NCBI GenBank assembly: GCA_964342355.1
Contig: CAYFFG010000001.1
Location: 248,001-312,000, forward strand
Direction: 5' to 3'
DNA: 64,000 nucleotides
Origin: Hirschia sp964342355
Lineage (GTDB): Bacteria; Pseudomonadota; Alphaproteobacteria; Caulobacterales; Hyphomonadaceae
Below the pieces are notes generated by a model. That model ran no database searches and was not told the origin of the DNA. It saw only the letters and a program-made list of their open reading frames with translations. The position numbers were made by a program, and so were the translations under genes. Shown piece after piece: positions 44,910 to 53,370 of the stretch; within the stretch, counting starts at the first letter, position 1; the number at the start of each line of letters is the position of its first letter.

Positions 44910-45281
44910 CTAGACCAAGCGCGCGCCGTTAGGCGTTGAATTATCTGGAGAAATTAAAAAAATATCCCCATTGGAATCTGGCACGCCAAGTGTAAGGGCT
45001 TCGGACATAAACTTTCCGATTTGGCGTGGCGGAAAATTGACGACGGCGAGGACCTGGCGTCCGATCATGTCTTCTGGAGAGTAGTGTTGGGTTATCTGTG
45101 CAGATGAGTTTTTAACGCCAACCCCATCGCCAAAATCAATTCGCATGCGAATAGCCGGTTTGCGCGCGCCTTCCAGCATAGAGGCGTCAACCACGCGGCC
45201 GACGCGAATATCGACCGTTCGAAATTCATCAAATGAGATAGTTTGTTCTGGCGGAGTGTTTGGGTCATCTATTTTGTGCAT
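44910..45281 (-). CDS. csaA: tRNA-binding protein CsaA
   Basis: 123-residue homodimeric OB-fold protein of the CsaA/EMAP group. Motifs: FRTVDIRVGRVVDA, ARKPAIRMRIDFG, KNSSAQITQHYSPEDMIGRQ, and ALTLGVPDSNGDIFLISPD. CsaA binds the tRNA acceptor region and has been described as chaperone-like in Bacillus. It is 37 bp downstream of the SDR gene and upstream of groES, all on the same strand. Its proximity to groESL may be functional or chance. Confidence 0.92.
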   Translation of the reverse strand: MHKIDDPNTPPEQTISFDEFRTVDIRVGRVVDASMLEGARKPAIRMRIDFGDGVGVKNSSAQITQHYSPEDMIGRQVLAVVNFPPRQIGKFMSEALTLGVPDSNGDIFLISPDNSTPNGARLV

Positions 45282-45318
45282 GTATCAAACCCTCCGCCAG
45301 ATGATTGGAAAGGGTTAT

Positions 45319-46083
45319 TTAGATAACCGTACCGCCATCTACAACGATGGTTTGGCCATTTACATATGCGCCTGCGCTTGAAGCGAGGAAAACAGCTGCG
45401 CCTGCAATGTCTTCAGGCTCGCCGATACGGCCCATAGGCGTGTTGGTGAGAGAAGATTTGAGATTGTTTTCATCTTCCCAAAGTGCGCGCGCAAAGTCAG
45501 TTCGAATAAGGCCCGGCGCGATACAGTTTGCGCGGATATTGTGTGGGCCAAGTTCAACCGCCAGGTTACGGGCAAGCTGGAAGTCCGCAGCTTTTGAGAT
45601 GTTGTAGGCGCCAATGATTGGCGAGCCTTTTAGGCCGCCAATAGAAGACACAATAACAATTGCGCCGTCTTTGCGCTCTTTCATCTGAGGCGCAACCATC
45701 TGGATCAGCCAGTGGTTGGAAATGATGTTGTTCTGAAGAACTTTCTCAAACGCTTCATCAGGCAGGTCCGCCATTGGTCCATAAAATGGGTTTGATGCGG
45801 CGTTGCAGACAACAATGTCGACTTTGCCAAAAGCCTTGTTCGTTTCGTCGACAAGGTTTTGCAGAGCTTCTTTTTCAGAGATGTTCGCAGGGACAGCGAT
45901 CGCGGTTCCTTCGCCATGCTGTTCGTTCAGCGCAGTCGCAACTTCTTCACATGGACCGGCTTTGCGAGATGAAATCACAACCTTAGCGCCTTGAGCGGCC
46001 ATTTGTTCCGCAATGGATTTACCGATACCGCGGCTGGAACCTGTGATAATGGCGACTTTGCCCGTCAGATCAAAAAGTGACAT
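45319..46083 (-). CDS. Short-chain dehydrogenase/reductase
   Basis: 254-residue NAD(P)H oxidoreductase of the classical SDR type: cofactor loop TGSSRGIGKSIAEQ, NAAS, the catalytic Ser in VSSIGGLKGS and YNISKAAD (Y-x3-K), then the GPHNIRANCIAPGLIRTDFA segment and a C-terminal GQTIVVDGG. Substrate is not evident; relatives act on hydroxyacyl or alcohol groups. It is upstream of csaA by 37 bp. Confidence 0.9.
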   Translation of the reverse strand: MSLFDLTGKVAIITGSSRGIGKSIAEQMAAQGAKVVISSRKAGPCEEVATALNEQHGEGTAIAVPANISEKEALQNLVDETNKAFGKVDIVVCNAASNPFYGPMADLPDEAFEKVLQNNIISNHWLIQMVAPQMKERKDGAIVIVSSIGGLKGSPIIGAYNISKAADFQLARNLAVELGPHNIRANCIAPGLIRTDFARALWEDENNLKSSLTNTPMGRIGEPEDIAGAAVFLASSAGAYVNGQTIVVDGGTVI

Positions 46084-46214
46084 GTCATTCTCCCGTATTC
46101 GCCCAGTCTTATATGCAGCTGCATGTGTGGGCTTCGTTATGTCGAACGCGACCTTAGGACGTTGTCGTCAGGGACGCTATAGCTGTGCGATCAAATTCAG
46201 ATTTCACGGTTTTG

Positions 46215-47879
46215 CTAGATCAGCTGCCATTCCCGCGCCAATAAGTCCGCAAGCATATCACGGCGGGCGATGACGATTTCAGGCGTCCACTGCTGGTGTG
46301 GACGCACACTCTCCGTTAGCTGGAAGCTCGGCGTGCCATTCTTGAAGAATATCCCGTATTTTTCCGAATATTCGTTGCGGTCGGCTAATTGGTTCTCTGC
46401 ATTTTCAAGTAGCGTAAAATTTCCGATGCAATCCACGAGTTCACGGCGTTGGTTTGCGTCAGGCCAGTCTTTTAGCCATTGAGAATCTGGTTTGGGGTTT
46501 CTTGGCAAGATGTGCTCTAGCGTCGCATCTGCATCAGGAGAAACAGCTTTCCCACCTTCAACAACCGCATTCAGACGCAAAGACATGGCGCGACGCTGGC
46601 GAAAAGTCGCAAAGCGTCCGCGAAGGCGTTCTACAAGTGCGCTTTTTTCTTCACGGGTGAGGTCAAGCGCCCCGTCTGGACTGTAAAAGTCTTCTTTTTC
46701 TTCAATAGCCGTGATGATGCGACGATAGCGGCGCGAGCGTTTATTGCTGTCCGTTTGCGTGAATTGCAGGACATAGGAAAGGCGCTCCAGCCCGGTGAAA
46801 AAAGATGCCATTGCGCGCGGGGATAGATCACCAGAAACGAGATATTGCAGTGCAGGCGCGCGCCAGCCTTGATGTTCGAGGGCGCGCATGAAGTTGATCT
46901 TGCCACGAATATCCTCGGCAAAATCTCCGTCAGGTTTGCGATGCCCGATAATGATTTCAAATGCTTCGACATACCGCGGCAGCATATCTTCAAGAAAGAC
47001 CCGCGCCGTATGTTCTTTTGCAACATGATTACAGATGCCAGACACCAGATCGTCACCGGGTTTGCCGTGAAGGGTCCAGATCAATTTCAGGAGTTCGTCA
47101 AACCGATTTGACGTCAAACGGCGGCTAAACTCGTTCCACATATAAGAATGTGATCCGGCTTCATCTTCGCTAAAGCCTGCTTCTTCCAAAAGCTGGCTTT
47201 TGAGAATGTCATTCGCTGATGGTTGACGCCCGCGTGTGTTTAAAACCCGGAAGACGGCATAACCTTGGTCACGATTGTCCACTTTGACTCGCGTCACACC
47301 GCAGTTCCGCATGAGGTAATATGCAAGTTTCTCACGCGAAGCGGGGGAGAGGTTCGACAGGTATTCGCGAACAACCGCCACATTTTGGAGGAGGTTGTTT
47401 CCGGTTTCGCTTTCGGTTTGATAATTGTCGGCGGAGCTGGTTGCCCCCCGTTTTTGTACAGCTTCGCGGAAAAAGGGCGTGTCGATGTGGTTAAGCGACA
47501 AACGCCAGTGCTGTTTGCTGTTTCCCATCCGCAGCATGAATGGTGTCGGCGTTTCGATCATGTCATGCAACTGGCGACCATGATCGTCTTTATTGTCGCA
47601 AAGGTCGCGAAGAACGGCGAAGATGATTGTCAATGTCGTGAGACGTTGCTGACCATCAATGATTTCCATCGGATCACGGTTGGAATTCTGGACTACGACA
47701 ATAGCGCCAAGGAAATAAGGGCGGTCACGTTCACAAGCCTCTTCCAGATCTGTTGCCAGATCGAGCGCTTCTTTCTCAGTCCAGGAATATCCGCGCTGAT
47801 AAGGGGGCATGATGATGTCGCCTGCTTCGGTGAACAGGTCTCGTAATGTGAGCTCGGTTGCTCTAAACCCCATAGGCAT
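46215..47879 (-). CDS. DUF262/DUF1524 protein (GmrSD-like)
   Basis: 554-residue protein with a DUF262 (ParB/Srx-fold) N-terminal domain showing IIMPPYQRGYSWTEKEA and the DGQQR signature (EIIDGQQRLTTLTI), and a DUF1524 HNH-nuclease-like C-terminus with LEHILPRNP and IGNFTLLENAENQLADR. This is the architecture of GmrSD-type modification-dependent restriction enzymes and other defence nucleases. GGGAGG five bases before the ATG at 47879 fixes the start. It stands alone with no methyltransferase beside it. A defence role is inferred. Confidence 0.88.
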   Translation of the reverse strand: MPMGFRATELTLRDLFTEAGDIIMPPYQRGYSWTEKEALDLATDLEEACERDRPYFLGAIVVVQNSNRDPMEIIDGQQRLTTLTIIFAVLRDLCDNKDDHGRQLHDMIETPTPFMLRMGNSKQHWRLSLNHIDTPFFREAVQKRGATSSADNYQTESETGNNLLQNVAVVREYLSNLSPASREKLAYYLMRNCGVTRVKVDNRDQGYAVFRVLNTRGRQPSANDILKSQLLEEAGFSEDEAGSHSYMWNEFSRRLTSNRFDELLKLIWTLHGKPGDDLVSGICNHVAKEHTARVFLEDMLPRYVEAFEIIIGHRKPDGDFAEDIRGKINFMRALEHQGWRAPALQYLVSGDLSPRAMASFFTGLERLSYVLQFTQTDSNKRSRRYRRIITAIEEKEDFYSPDGALDLTREEKSALVERLRGRFATFRQRRAMSLRLNAVVEGGKAVSPDADATLEHILPRNPKPDSQWLKDWPDANQRRELVDCIGNFTLLENAENQLADRNEYSEKYGIFFKNGTPSFQLTESVRPHQQWTPEIVIARRDMLADLLAREWQLI

Positions 47880-47966
47880 GGAAGCCTCCCGCGTATTCTT
47901 GCCATTCGCGTTCTGCGCAATGGATCCCTAATAGGAGGCACACCCTCAGATTGAAAGGTCCTCCAC

Positions 47967-48839
47967 ATGAAGCTCGCTCGATTTAGCGCCCCTGAAGCTT
48001 CCGGTCTTGGCGTCGTGGCAGACGACATTGTTTATGATGTCAGAAAAAACGTTCCTTTTGTGGCGCCGTCAATCGTGGATCTTTTATCCTCTTGGGGGGA
48101 TGTGAAAGATTTCTTGGAGGCTGCCATAAAAGTCGCACCTCAGTACCGCTTGTCTGAGGTTAAATTGCTCGCGCCAATCCCGCGTCCGGGTAAAATTTTA
48201 GCGATTGCAAAAAATTACGCTGCGCATGCGGAGGAAATGGGGGGCGTTGCTGGGGGAACGCAAAATTGGTTTTGCAAGCATTCAACTGGAATAAATCACC
48301 CCTTTGATCCGGTCGTATCTCCGTCTGTCTCGGAAATGCTGGACTACGAAGCTGAATTGGTTGTGGTTATTTCCAAAACTGCGCGGCACGTACCCAGGGA
48401 ACGTGCGCATGAGATAATCGGCGGATACATGTGTGGTTGCGATTACACAGTACGTGACTGGCAGCGCGCGACGCCTAACATGATGATTGGAAAGTCTTTT
48501 GACACCCATGCGCCCATAGGACCTTGGGTCACAACTGCTGATGAAATCGACTCGATTGATGAATTGCGTGTGAAATGCTTCGTCAACGATGAAAAACGAC
48601 AAGATGCGCCAGCAAAAGGCATGATATTCACGTTAGCCGACCAGATCGAACATTTGACGAAAGTTATGACGCTGGAACCGGGCGATTTGATCTTTACCGG
48701 AACACCCGAAGGCGTTGGGCACGCAGCCAAACCGCCGAGATATTTAAAGCCAGGCGATAAAGTCACTGTCGAAATTGATAAACTTGGTTCGATTTCAGCT
48801 CCCATCGTGTCGGAATCAGCAGAGTGTGTTATCTCCTGA
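47967..48839 (+). CDS. Fumarylacetoacetate hydrolase family protein
   Basis: 290-residue metal-dependent enzyme. The FAH fold shows the metal-binding E-x-E in DYEAELVVVI, GYMCGCDYTVRDWQ, KSFDTHAPIGPWV, and GDLIFTGTPEGVG. Members split C-C bonds in ketonised diacids, decarboxylate, or act as acylpyruvases. No catabolic pathway surrounds it, so the substrate is unknown. GGTCCTCCAC lies before the ATG. The next gene begins 36 bp later on the same strand. Confidence 0.9.
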   Translation: MKLARFSAPEASGLGVVADDIVYDVRKNVPFVAPSIVDLLSSWGDVKDFLEAAIKVAPQYRLSEVKLLAPIPRPGKILAIAKNYAAHAEEMGGVAGGTQNWFCKHSTGINHPFDPVVSPSVSEMLDYEAELVVVISKTARHVPRERAHEIIGGYMCGCDYTVRDWQRATPNMMIGKSFDTHAPIGPWVTTADEIDSIDELRVKCFVNDEKRQDAPAKGMIFTLADQIEHLTKVMTLEPGDLIFTGTPEGVGHAAKPPRYLKPGDKVTVEIDKLGSISAPIVSESAECVIS

Positions 48840-48875
48840 TCCGCATCACATCCAGTTGACGGCGGGGTCGGCAAA

Positions 48876-49916
48876 GTGAGTCAATTCGTGGGACGATTTG
48901 TTCTTCTTACAAGCGCGTTTGCGCTCATTTTTCTGGCGATCGGATTTATCGTCGTTCGTCAGCCCGGCGTGCGCCTTAATCTGATGGCGCAAGATCAGGA
49001 AGCCCGTTTTGCGGCGCTTCAACAAGAGCCTCCTCCATTAGATGCTATCTTGGCGACACCTTGTGCGTCCGGTCCGTGTTTGTTTGTGCAGGCAGGCGGG
49101 CGTGAGTTTGTCGTAGGTGCGGGGCAGGGAAGTGCTGACGGATTGGTTAGACGCGGACTTCTGAGCGATAAGCTTGATGGCGTTATTCTGACAGATTTGG
49201 AATCAGAACATCTGGAGGGCCTTATCGGCCTGCGAGATCGATCCTTAGAGGCAGGAAGACGCAAAGAGTTGGGCGTGTACGGTCCGGCGGGCACCAATCG
49301 GGTCGTAGAGGGGCTCAATGCGATGTTGGAGGTGTCAGACGCTGACAGGTCCGTACGATTTGGACAAAGTGTGTTGCCCTTTTCGTCTGCGCCTGCATGG
49401 GCGGTTGAATTAGACTACAGTGCTGACCCTGTCACTCTCTTTGATTCAGGTGTGCTGCAAATACATATGTTTCCGGTACGTTCGGCGTTGACCGGATCGC
49501 AGGCTGTTATTCGCTTTGATTATGAATCATCTTCCTTGATTGTTGGCGGATGTGGTGCGCGCTTGGAAGACATTCGAAGGGCGGCGGTGGAGGCAAAACC
49601 CAATAAACTTCTCGTTTTGCCTGCCTCATCTCCAGATCAATTGGACATTATTAAAAATGAAGCGAGGCAAGCGGGGATGCGGCATGCCAGTAGATTTGCT
49701 GCTTCTGCCGCTGATTTTTGCCTTGCTGGCGCCGGGCTCAAAGCTGTAGCCGAAGACATTGAAGCACAGCAAGTGCTTGCATCACCGCTATATCCGTCGC
49801 CTGAAACACTGCGTGAAGACGCACAGTGGTCAAGTGATTTGAACAAGGTTTTCAAAGGCAGTTCTATCAGTGTGGTTTCTGGTGAGCCATGGCGCACAGT
49901 TCAGGTGGGGCCGTAA
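48876..49916 (+). CDS. Metallo-beta-lactamase-like protein lacking metal ligands
   Basis: 346-residue protein with an N-terminal membrane helix (FVLLTSAFALIFLAIGFIVV, residues ~8-27) and GTG start. The rest is an MBL-like fold: CLFVQAGGREFVVGAGQGSA, VILTDLESEHLEGLIGLRDR, LGVYGPAGTNRVVEGLNAM, then the beta strand with IRFDYESSSLIVGG. In active enzymes the strand-helix turn reads HxHxDH; here it is TDLESEHLEG, so most zinc ligands are gone. It is therefore probably not a hydrolase but a binding protein facing the periplasm. Function unknown. Confidence 0.75.
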   Translation: MSQFVGRFVLLTSAFALIFLAIGFIVVRQPGVRLNLMAQDQEARFAALQQEPPPLDAILATPCASGPCLFVQAGGREFVVGAGQGSADGLVRRGLLSDKLDGVILTDLESEHLEGLIGLRDRSLEAGRRKELGVYGPAGTNRVVEGLNAMLEVSDADRSVRFGQSVLPFSSAPAWAVELDYSADPVTLFDSGVLQIHMFPVRSALTGSQAVIRFDYESSSLIVGGCGARLEDIRRAAVEAKPNKLLVLPASSPDQLDIIKNEARQAGMRHASRFAASAADFCLAGAGLKAVAEDIEAQQVLASPLYPSPETLREDAQWSSDLNKVFKGSSISVVSGEPWRTVQVGP

Positions 49917-49988
49917 CTGTTTTGATTCTCGGATGCGTCTCAGATGAGGCGTTATGATGCTTAATAAATATCACAATTTCACTTAAGG

Positions 49989-50017
49989 TTGTGAGGTGGT
50001 GATTGTGCAATTATAAA
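49989..50017 (+). promoter_or_regulatory. Candidate sigma-70 promoter
   Basis: TTGTGA (49989-49994), 17-base spacer, TATAAA (50012-50017). A near-consensus promoter with a start expected around 50024, just ahead of the triple-hairpin region. Confidence 0.5.
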
Positions 50018-50023
50018 TAAGGT

Positions 50024-50124
50024 ATCTTTTTGAAAACGGCGCGAGGACTTCTGATCCCCATCAGAAGTCCTCGCGTTCCCCTTTTGCCCCCGCAAAAGTC
50101 ACGTCGAACCCACATTTTCGACGT
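50024..50124 (+). ncRNA. Candidate structured RNA with three perfect hairpins
   Basis: A 16-bp perfect stem (50040-50055 with 50060-50075) with loop CCCC; a 7-bp perfect stem CTTTTGC/GCAAAAG (50081-50098), also with loop CCCC; and an 8-bp perfect stem ACGTCGAA/TTCGACGT (50101-50124) with loop CCCACATT. The three hairpins follow one another with 5- and 2-base gaps. C-rich loops are the usual seed of small RNAs that pair with ribosome binding sites. No clear T-run follows, so the 3' end is uncertain. It might also be the leader of the tipF-like gene 300 bp downstream. Confidence 0.5.
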
Positions 50125-50434
50125 AGGATCGCTGTATAAGCAATCTGCTATCAGCTTGGAGCAAGTAAGCCTGTGGATGTACCGGAGTCTATTGCCTTTT
50201 GCTGTTGTCGCTTACATTCGCGAAAGGGTGTTGCGTTCAAGGCACATTCATGAGCCTCTTGGTTAAATGTATGCGTTGAAGGGGTTCCATTGTGTGGCCG
50301 TGTTCTGCGATGAATGAGAAAGAGCATGTCGCCGCGGGGGCGCCATCAAAAAGTTATAGTTAGCGGTCTGTAAACGATTAGTGCGTGATGATATGAGCGC
50401 CGCCGCTAGTGAGTTTTAGGAACGGTAGGTATTC

Positions 50435-51700
50435 ATGCCGGCTTTTGCGCATGTCATGCTCGCATTGACCTATATGACGGCCTGCATTGTAGGCGGGGCC
50501 GCATTACACCGCTATTTGCAGGTGGATTTAACGACGGCTGGTCTAATTGCGGCAGCGTCAGCTTTGGCTATGACGCAGTTCCACGCCACCCTTACGCGTA
50601 ATGGTAGCACCAAAGAATCGGATGAACGGTTTCAGCAATTTCGTGATGAGATGAAGAAAATCGTCGCCCGGATGGATGAGACCGAGCGGCGTGCGGATGA
50701 ATTGCGCGCAGATTTCGAATCAGAAATTGCAGATCGCCGTCAGGCGCTCGTCAGTGAGATGCGCGGACTTGAGTCCATGATTTCGCGATTATCTGACAAT
50801 TTTGAGAATCGACTGAACACAGTTCGTGCAAATGGCAGTGCGAACGGACATGCTGGTACGGCCGTTCAATCTTCAGCGCTTGAAGCTGTGCGCGATGCTT
50901 TGCGTCAGAACCGCGTTGACTTGCATCTGCAGCCGATTGTGACCTTGCCACAGCGTCGTGTGCGTTTTTACGAAGGCTTTACCCGCCTTCGCCGCGCAGA
51001 TGGCGAAATTATCATGCCTGGAGAGTTTCTGGCGGAAGCAGAGAGCGCAGGTCTGCTTGGCGTGATCGACAATATGCTGTTGTTCCGTTGTGTTCAGATT
51101 GTCAGACGTTTATCGGAACGCGATCGCCGGGTGGGCGTGTTTTGCAATATCGCGATGTCTTCATTGGAAGATGAAGCCTTCTTTCCGCAATTCCTCGATT
51201 TTATGCGCGAAAACCGGGATTTGTCCGGTTCAATGATTTTTGAAATCGGTGTCCGCAATTTCAAGAACCGGTCAAATGTTGCTGAGAGCAATATGGCGCG
51301 CCTTGTAGAACTTGGATTCCGGTTCTCGCTCGATAAAGGTGATGGGCTTGATTTTGACCTGCCAGAACTGCAGGCGTCCGGCGTACGTTTTGTAAAAGTG
51401 AACGGATCTCGTTTGCTTCAGGAATTAGTGCCAGGCGGTCAGCGGCCGATTTCCGGCATTGTCCGCTCAATTGCGCCAGAAGATGTGTCTGCAGTGTTCA
51501 TGCGATATGGCGTCGACCTGATCGCCGAGAAGATAGAAGATGAAAAGTCGGTGGTTGAAGTTCTCGACTATGATATCCCATTCGGACAGGGGCATGTGTT
51601 TGGCGCGCCGCGCCCGATTAAAGGCTCGCTGCTAGAGGAAACTGCGCCGCCACCGGAATTTATTCGCCGCGTAGGCGCTAGGCAGGGCATAGGCGTCTAG
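50435..51700 (+). CDS. tipF-like: TipF-like protein with degenerate EAL domain
   Basis: 421-residue membrane protein. Two hydrophobic helices (VMLALTYMTACIVGGAALHR and LTTAGLIAAASALAMTQF) precede a coiled coil (~60-130) and an EAL-type domain. The catalytic signatures are degenerate: EAL reads EGF (FYEGFTRLR) and DDFG reads LDKGDGLDF, although the KVNG Lys and the EKIED Glu persist. It is therefore a c-di-GMP receptor rather than a phosphodiesterase. This architecture and the adjacent chemotaxis genes match Caulobacter TipF, which positions the flagellum. A regulated role at the pole fits the PodJ-like protein elsewhere in the window. Confidence 0.8.
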   Translation: MPAFAHVMLALTYMTACIVGGAALHRYLQVDLTTAGLIAAASALAMTQFHATLTRNGSTKESDERFQQFRDEMKKIVARMDETERRADELRADFESEIADRRQALVSEMRGLESMISRLSDNFENRLNTVRANGSANGHAGTAVQSSALEAVRDALRQNRVDLHLQPIVTLPQRRVRFYEGFTRLRRADGEIIMPGEFLAEAESAGLLGVIDNMLLFRCVQIVRRLSERDRRVGVFCNIAMSSLEDEAFFPQFLDFMRENRDLSGSMIFEIGVRNFKNRSNVAESNMARLVELGFRFSLDKGDGLDFDLPELQASGVRFVKVNGSRLLQELVPGGQRPISGIVRSIAPEDVSAVFMRYGVDLIAEKIEDEKSVVEVLDYDIPFGQGHVFGAPRPIKGSLLEETAPPPEFIRRVGARQGIGV

Positions 51701-51758
51701 ACCATTTAGAACAGTATTCTGCTTGACGGGCGTTGCGGCGTTGCTTAGCCGTCAAAAT

Positions 51759-52622
51759 ATGACATACCTTCCTCAGCTTGCTCACCTTAATCAGATCGCG
51801 GACAACTACGACGCTATCCTTTGTGATGTGTGGGGTGTTGTGCACAATGGCCGCACGGCATTTGAGGACGCGGTTGAAGCGCTTCGTCGATTTCGGGAAA
51901 TGCATGGGCCGGTCATTTTAATCACTAATGCGCCGGTGCCAGTTGATCGGGTGACCCGCATGTTTCCTCAGGTGGGCGTGCCTGATGATTGTTACGATGC
52001 TGTTGTGACATCAGGCGATGCGACACGTGCGGAGCTGGAAAAGCGCGCTCCGGGACCATTTTACCGCATAGGTCCTGATTATGATGATCCGCTGTATCAC
52101 GGTCTGGAAATCGAATTTACGGACAAAGTGGAGGAGGCGGCATGCGTTTCCTGCACAGGTCTGCGTAAAATTCCTGATGACGAGCCAGAATCTTACAGGC
52201 GTGAGCTTACCGATCTTGCTGATCGATCGTTGGAAATGATCTGTGCGAACCCGGATGTGATGTACAAATATGGCGATCGTCTGATTTGGTCAGCCGGAGC
52301 GCTAGCGCAAATTTATGAAGAAATTGGCGGCCGAGTCATTCGTCCCGGCAAGCCTGATGCGCCAATCTATCGGTTGGCTTATCAGAAATTGGAAGAATTA
52401 ATGGGCGTCAAAGTTAATTCTGAACGCATCCTCGCCATTGGAGACGGCCCGGCGACTGATGTGCGCGGAGCAGTGCGCGAAGGATTGGATTGTCTTTTTA
52501 TTGGCGGTGGGATTCACGGAGACCTCATGGATGAGGGCGAAGATTTTTTGATTTCGGCAGCGCGTGTGCTTGAAAATGATAATGCGGACGCAGCTTATGC
52601 TGCGCCCGCACTGATCTGGTGA
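51759..52622 (+). CDS. TIGR01459-type HAD hydrolase (HAD-IIA)
   Basis: 287-residue phosphatase-like enzyme. HAD motif I is DAILCDVWGVVHNG, motif II lies in PVILITNAP, motif III near KPDAPIYRLAYQK, and motif IV is AIGDGPATDVRGA. The cap domain is of the IIA type. TIGR01459 proteins are typical of alphaproteobacteria and their substrate is unknown. The frame extends to a TTG at 51723; the ATG at 51759 is preferred. It lies 58 bp after the tipF-like gene. Confidence 0.88.
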   Translation: MTYLPQLAHLNQIADNYDAILCDVWGVVHNGRTAFEDAVEALRRFREMHGPVILITNAPVPVDRVTRMFPQVGVPDDCYDAVVTSGDATRAELEKRAPGPFYRIGPDYDDPLYHGLEIEFTDKVEEAACVSCTGLRKIPDDEPESYRRELTDLADRSLEMICANPDVMYKYGDRLIWSAGALAQIYEEIGGRVIRPGKPDAPIYRLAYQKLEELMGVKVNSERILAIGDGPATDVRGAVREGLDCLFIGGGIHGDLMDEGEDFLISAARVLENDNADAAYAAPALIW

Positions 52623-52650
52623 GGTCTGGTCTAATTCTTTTTAGAGACGC

Positions 52651-53328
52651 TTAGCTGAAAAGCGAGTCAATGTCGTCTTGGCTGACATCATCGCCTGCTT
52701 CTGCGAACAGTGCGTCAATGTCATCCTGCTTGGTTTCTGGGCCGCCCACAGCAGGACCGTTGAGCAATTGCTCGCGTTGGCGTTTTTCTTCAGCGGACTC
52801 TTGGCGATCGGCATCCTTCACGCCAAGCGCTTTAGAGAATTGTTCTACACGTTCTTCAATGTGACGCAGAGTGGAGACCACTTTGTTTACACGTTGACCT
52901 GTCAGGTCCTGGAAAGAACACGCTTCGATAATCCGCATCATCGCATCGTCAACCTGCGCTTTGTAAGCGTCGGCGTCTGAGTGATCCGCACACAACAGGG
53001 TTTCAGCCTCTGTCATGATTGTCTCGGTCGCTTGCTCGGTGTCTTTCACCACAGCGTCGAGTTCGACAGAAGCGCCTGGAATGCGCTCTTCACGGATTTC
53101 ATTAGGGCATAGCTCTGCGATCTCATCACGAGCCTTCGAAATGAAGTCTGCGATGTATCGGAACTCGCCCTGGATTGTCTGGTCCAGCGAGCCGAAGAAA
53201 AATTTCATCGCATCTGCCAGCTGGTGAGACAGTTCCAGCACTTCCACAAGCGGACGCTCGCGGACATTTGATGATTTCAGCGAATCGATGGCGCCACGGA
53301 CTTTGTTGGCGACTTCCTGATTAGCCAT
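52651..53328 (-). CDS. cheZ: Chemotaxis protein phosphatase CheZ-like, with two FliM-like tails
   Basis: 225-residue helical protein. The long four-helix bundle carries the CheZ active-site motif in ACSFQDLTGQRVNKVV (D-x3-Q: the Gln that dephosphorylates CheY-P). It is preceded by helices and followed by a linker. The C-terminus has two copies of a short acidic motif: QDDIDALFAEAGD and SQDDIDSLF. The motif resembles the FliM N-terminal CheY-binding peptide (SQDDIDxL). It would remove phosphate from CheY. It lies 42 bp downstream of cheY on the same strand. Confidence 0.88.
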   Translation of the reverse strand: MANQEVANKVRGAIDSLKSSNVRERPLVEVLELSHQLADAMKFFFGSLDQTIQGEFRYIADFISKARDEIAELCPNEIREERIPGASVELDAVVKDTEQATETIMTEAETLLCADHSDADAYKAQVDDAMMRIIEACSFQDLTGQRVNKVVSTLRHIEERVEQFSKALGVKDADRQESAEEKRQREQLLNGPAVGGPETKQDDIDALFAEAGDDVSQDDIDSLFS

Positions 53329-53370
53329 CTGCTATACCTCCCTCTCGGTCGATCTGTCCTAGAGGACTGA

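Larger units (their letters stand above)
49917..50434. other. Long intergenic region before tipF-like gene
   Basis: 518 bp. The left part has a promoter-like sequence and three perfect hairpins (50040-50124). The right part (50125-50434) shows only a GTAAGC/GCTTAC pair. A 78-codon ORF starting at TTG 50030 runs straight through the hairpins and is not believed to be real. Confidence 0.6.

Noticed and set aside
50030..50266. 78-codon ORF starting with TTG
   Set aside because: It runs through three perfect hairpins, has no ribosome binding site and reads as atypical protein. The palindromes explain the region better.
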